This document shows, piece after piece, positions 62,775-64,000 of a stretch of DNA of 64,000 nucleotides. The notes beneath the pieces are model-generated. The model was not told where the DNA came from and did no database searches. It saw only the letters and a list, made by a program, of their open reading frames with translations. The position numbers were made by a program, and so were the translations under genes. The stretch lies in the NCBI RefSeq assembly GCF_900601905.1, contig NZ_UWFA01000383.1, positions 248,001 through 312,000 of the forward strand. Direction: 5' to 3'. Within the stretch, counting starts at the first letter, position 1; the number at the start of each line of letters is the position of its first letter. Source of the DNA: Pseudomonas viridiflava. Lineage in GTDB: Bacteria; Pseudomonadota; Gammaproteobacteria; Pseudomonadales; Pseudomonadaceae.

Positions 62775-63649
62775 ATGCTTATCAGCAGGCGCACCCACAA
62801 CGCGACGAAGCCTATAACTTTGCCTATCTGGACGAGCAGACCAAACGCATGATCCGCCGTGGCTTGCTCAAGGCCGTGGCGATTCCGGGTTATCAGGTGC
62901 CGTTCGGCGGGCGGGAAATGCCGCTGCCGTATGGCTGGGGCACTGGCGGGATGCAGGTGACGGCGGCGATCCTGGGTGCCGAAGACGTGCTCAAAGTCAT
63001 CGATCAGGGCGCCGATGACACCACCAACGCGGTGTCGATACGGCGCTTTTTCTCCCGTACCGCCGGAGTTGCCACCACTGAACGCACCCCCGAAGCGACA
63101 GTGATCCAGACCCGGCACCGGATCCCGGAAACCCCATTGAGCGCAGACCAGATTCTGGTCTATCAGGTGCCGATTCCTGAGCCACTGCGATTCATCGAGC
63201 CCTCGGAAACCGAGACCCGCACCATGCACGCCCTGGATGATTACGGGGTCATGCACGTCAAACTTTATGAAGACATCGCCACCTTCGGTCACATCGCCAC
63301 CAGCTATGCCTATCCGGTGATGGTCGACGAACGCTACGTCATGGACCCGTCGCCGATCCCCAAATTCGACAACCCGAAACTCGACATGAGCCCGGCGCTG
63401 ATGCTGTTTGGTGCAGGACGCGAGAAGCGTCTGTACGCGGTGCCGCCGTTCACTCGGGTGGCAAGCCTGGACTTTGAAGATCATCCGTTTCAGATCCAGC
63501 GCTGGGAGCAGAGCTGCGCGATCTGCGCCAGCCATGACTCGTTTCTCGATGAGCTGATTCTCGACGATGCCGGAACCCAGAGTTTTGTCTGCTCCGACAC
63601 CGATTACTGTGCCCAGCGAGTTCGCCAGCAACAGGAGCCAGGCCAATGA
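62771..63649 (+). CDS. phnJ: C-P lyase radical-SAM subunit PhnJ
   Basis: A 292-aa enzyme that breaks the carbon-phosphorus bond with a 4Fe-4S cluster and S-adenosylmethionine, releasing methane from methylphosphonate. Cluster and radical cysteines are present with the E. coli spacing: C249-x2-C252-x21-C274-x5-C280 (CAIC, then FVCSDTDYC). Also MPLPYGWGTGGMQVTAAILG near residue 50. ATG at 62771 overlaps the phnI stop; its own stop overlaps phnK by four bases. Confidence 0.96.
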   Translation: MNAYQQAHPQRDEAYNFAYLDEQTKRMIRRGLLKAVAIPGYQVPFGGREMPLPYGWGTGGMQVTAAILGAEDVLKVIDQGADDTTNAVSIRRFFSRTAGVATTERTPEATVIQTRHRIPETPLSADQILVYQVPIPEPLRFIEPSETETRTMHALDDYGVMHVKLYEDIATFGHIATSYAYPVMVDERYVMDPSPIPKFDNPKLDMSPALMLFGAGREKRLYAVPPFTRVASLDFEDHPFQIQRWEQSCAICASHDSFLDELILDDAGTQSFVCSDTDYCAQRVRQQQEPGQ

Positions 63650-64000
63650 TCAGCGCGCAAGTGATGTCCAACGTCGCCTCATTGCCGGAGCGAGCGCAGC
63701 CACTGCTCAAGGTCCGTGACCTGACCCGCCTGTACGGCCCCGACACCGGCTGCCAGGGTGTTGATTTCGAGCTGTACCCTGGGGAAGTGCTGGGCATTGT
63801 CGGTGAATCCGGCTCAGGCAAATCAACCCTGCTGTCGCTGCTCAGTGGCCGTTGCCCACCGGACCGGGGCGGCATCGACTACCGGGGCAAGGACGGGCGG
63901 GTGCTGGACCTGTACAGCGCCAGCGAAGCCGAACGCCGCACACTGCTGCGTACCGAGTGGGGCTTCGTCGAACAGAACCCCCGTGACGGCCTGCGCATGG
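63646..64000 (+). CDS. phnK: C-P lyase-associated ABC ATPase PhnK, N-terminal part
   Basis: The first 118 residues of an ABC-type ATPase that docks on the PhnGHIJ complex. Walker A GESGSGKST at about residues 53-61 and the start of the Q-loop region WGFVEQNPRDGLRM, which is typical of PhnK, are visible. The gene runs past the window end; signature and Walker B motifs are outside. Position directly after phnJ supports the call. Confidence 0.94.
   Translation, partial: MISAQVMSNVASLPERAQPLLKVRDLTRLYGPDTGCQGVDFELYPGEVLGIVGESGSGKSTLLSLLSGRCPPDRGGIDYRGKDGRVLDLYSASEAERRTLLRTEWGFVEQNPRDGLRM

Overview
The window looks like chromosomal DNA of a Pseudomonas of the fluorescens/syringae lineage. The evidence is G+C-rich genes with Pseudomonas-type products (OprD porin, membrane gluconate dehydrogenase, FAN1-type VRR-NUC nuclease, C-P lyase operon), and many intergenic spaces holding inverted pairs of REP sequences (REPINs) such as GTGGGAGCGAGCTTGCTCGC, in at least five sequence families. 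No rRNA, tRNA, CRISPR array, insertion sequence or phage gene was recognised, so this reads as ordinary chromosome with some accessory islands.

Layout. 1-8.3 kb: tail of a subtilisin-like protease, a nicotinamidase-like hydrolase, a D-2-hydroxyacid dehydrogenase, a DUF1345 membrane protein, glucarate dehydratase (gudD) with a divergent FadR-type regulator, a lipoprotein hydrolase, a VOC protein and a GFA-type protein. 8.5-19.5 kb: a chemoreceptor, a mannose-isomerase-like AGE protein, a hexapeptide acyltransferase-like protein, exonuclease III, an AbrB-family membrane protein divergent from a LysR regulator, a nucleoside deoxyribosyltransferase divergent from a FAN1-like nuclease, and an OprD porin. 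19.9-25.3 kb: a glycine-rich exported protein divergent from a pstSCAB phosphate transporter that lacks phoU, then a convergent LysR gene. 25.6-28.3 kb: an SDR and a GH15 hydrolase that overlap.

28.5-34.5 kb is the most interesting island: a tight five-gene minus-strand operon. It encodes a HAD-UbiA fusion, a DprE1-like FAD oxidase, a DprE2-like SDR, a flippase-like LPG_synthase_TM protein and a polytopic GT-C-like protein. Read together this is a complete candidate route for making polyprenyl-phosphate arabinofuranose (the mycobacterial DPA chemistry), moving it across the membrane and transferring it to an acceptor.

35-48.6 kb: a small DUF6555-like protein, an NRAMP metal transporter, an MFS transporter, a LysE exporter with an AraC regulator, a LysR/SDR divergent pair with a clear operator-like palindrome, a quinone-oxidoreductase-like gene divergent from an HxlR regulator, and a three-subunit membrane gluconate-2-dehydrogenase-type operon. 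48.6-56.8 kb: a stand-alone PBP2 preceded by a perfect 33-bp hairpin and followed by five tandem REPIN units, then pyruvate oxidase PoxB, a second chemoreceptor, a DUF4124 protein and a BrnT/BrnA toxin-antitoxin pair. 57-64 kb: phnCDEFGHIJK, the phosphonate uptake and C-P lyase operon, cut by the window end inside phnK. With pstSCAB this makes phosphorus acquisition one theme of the window; sugar-acid oxidation (gudD, gluconate dehydrogenase) is another.
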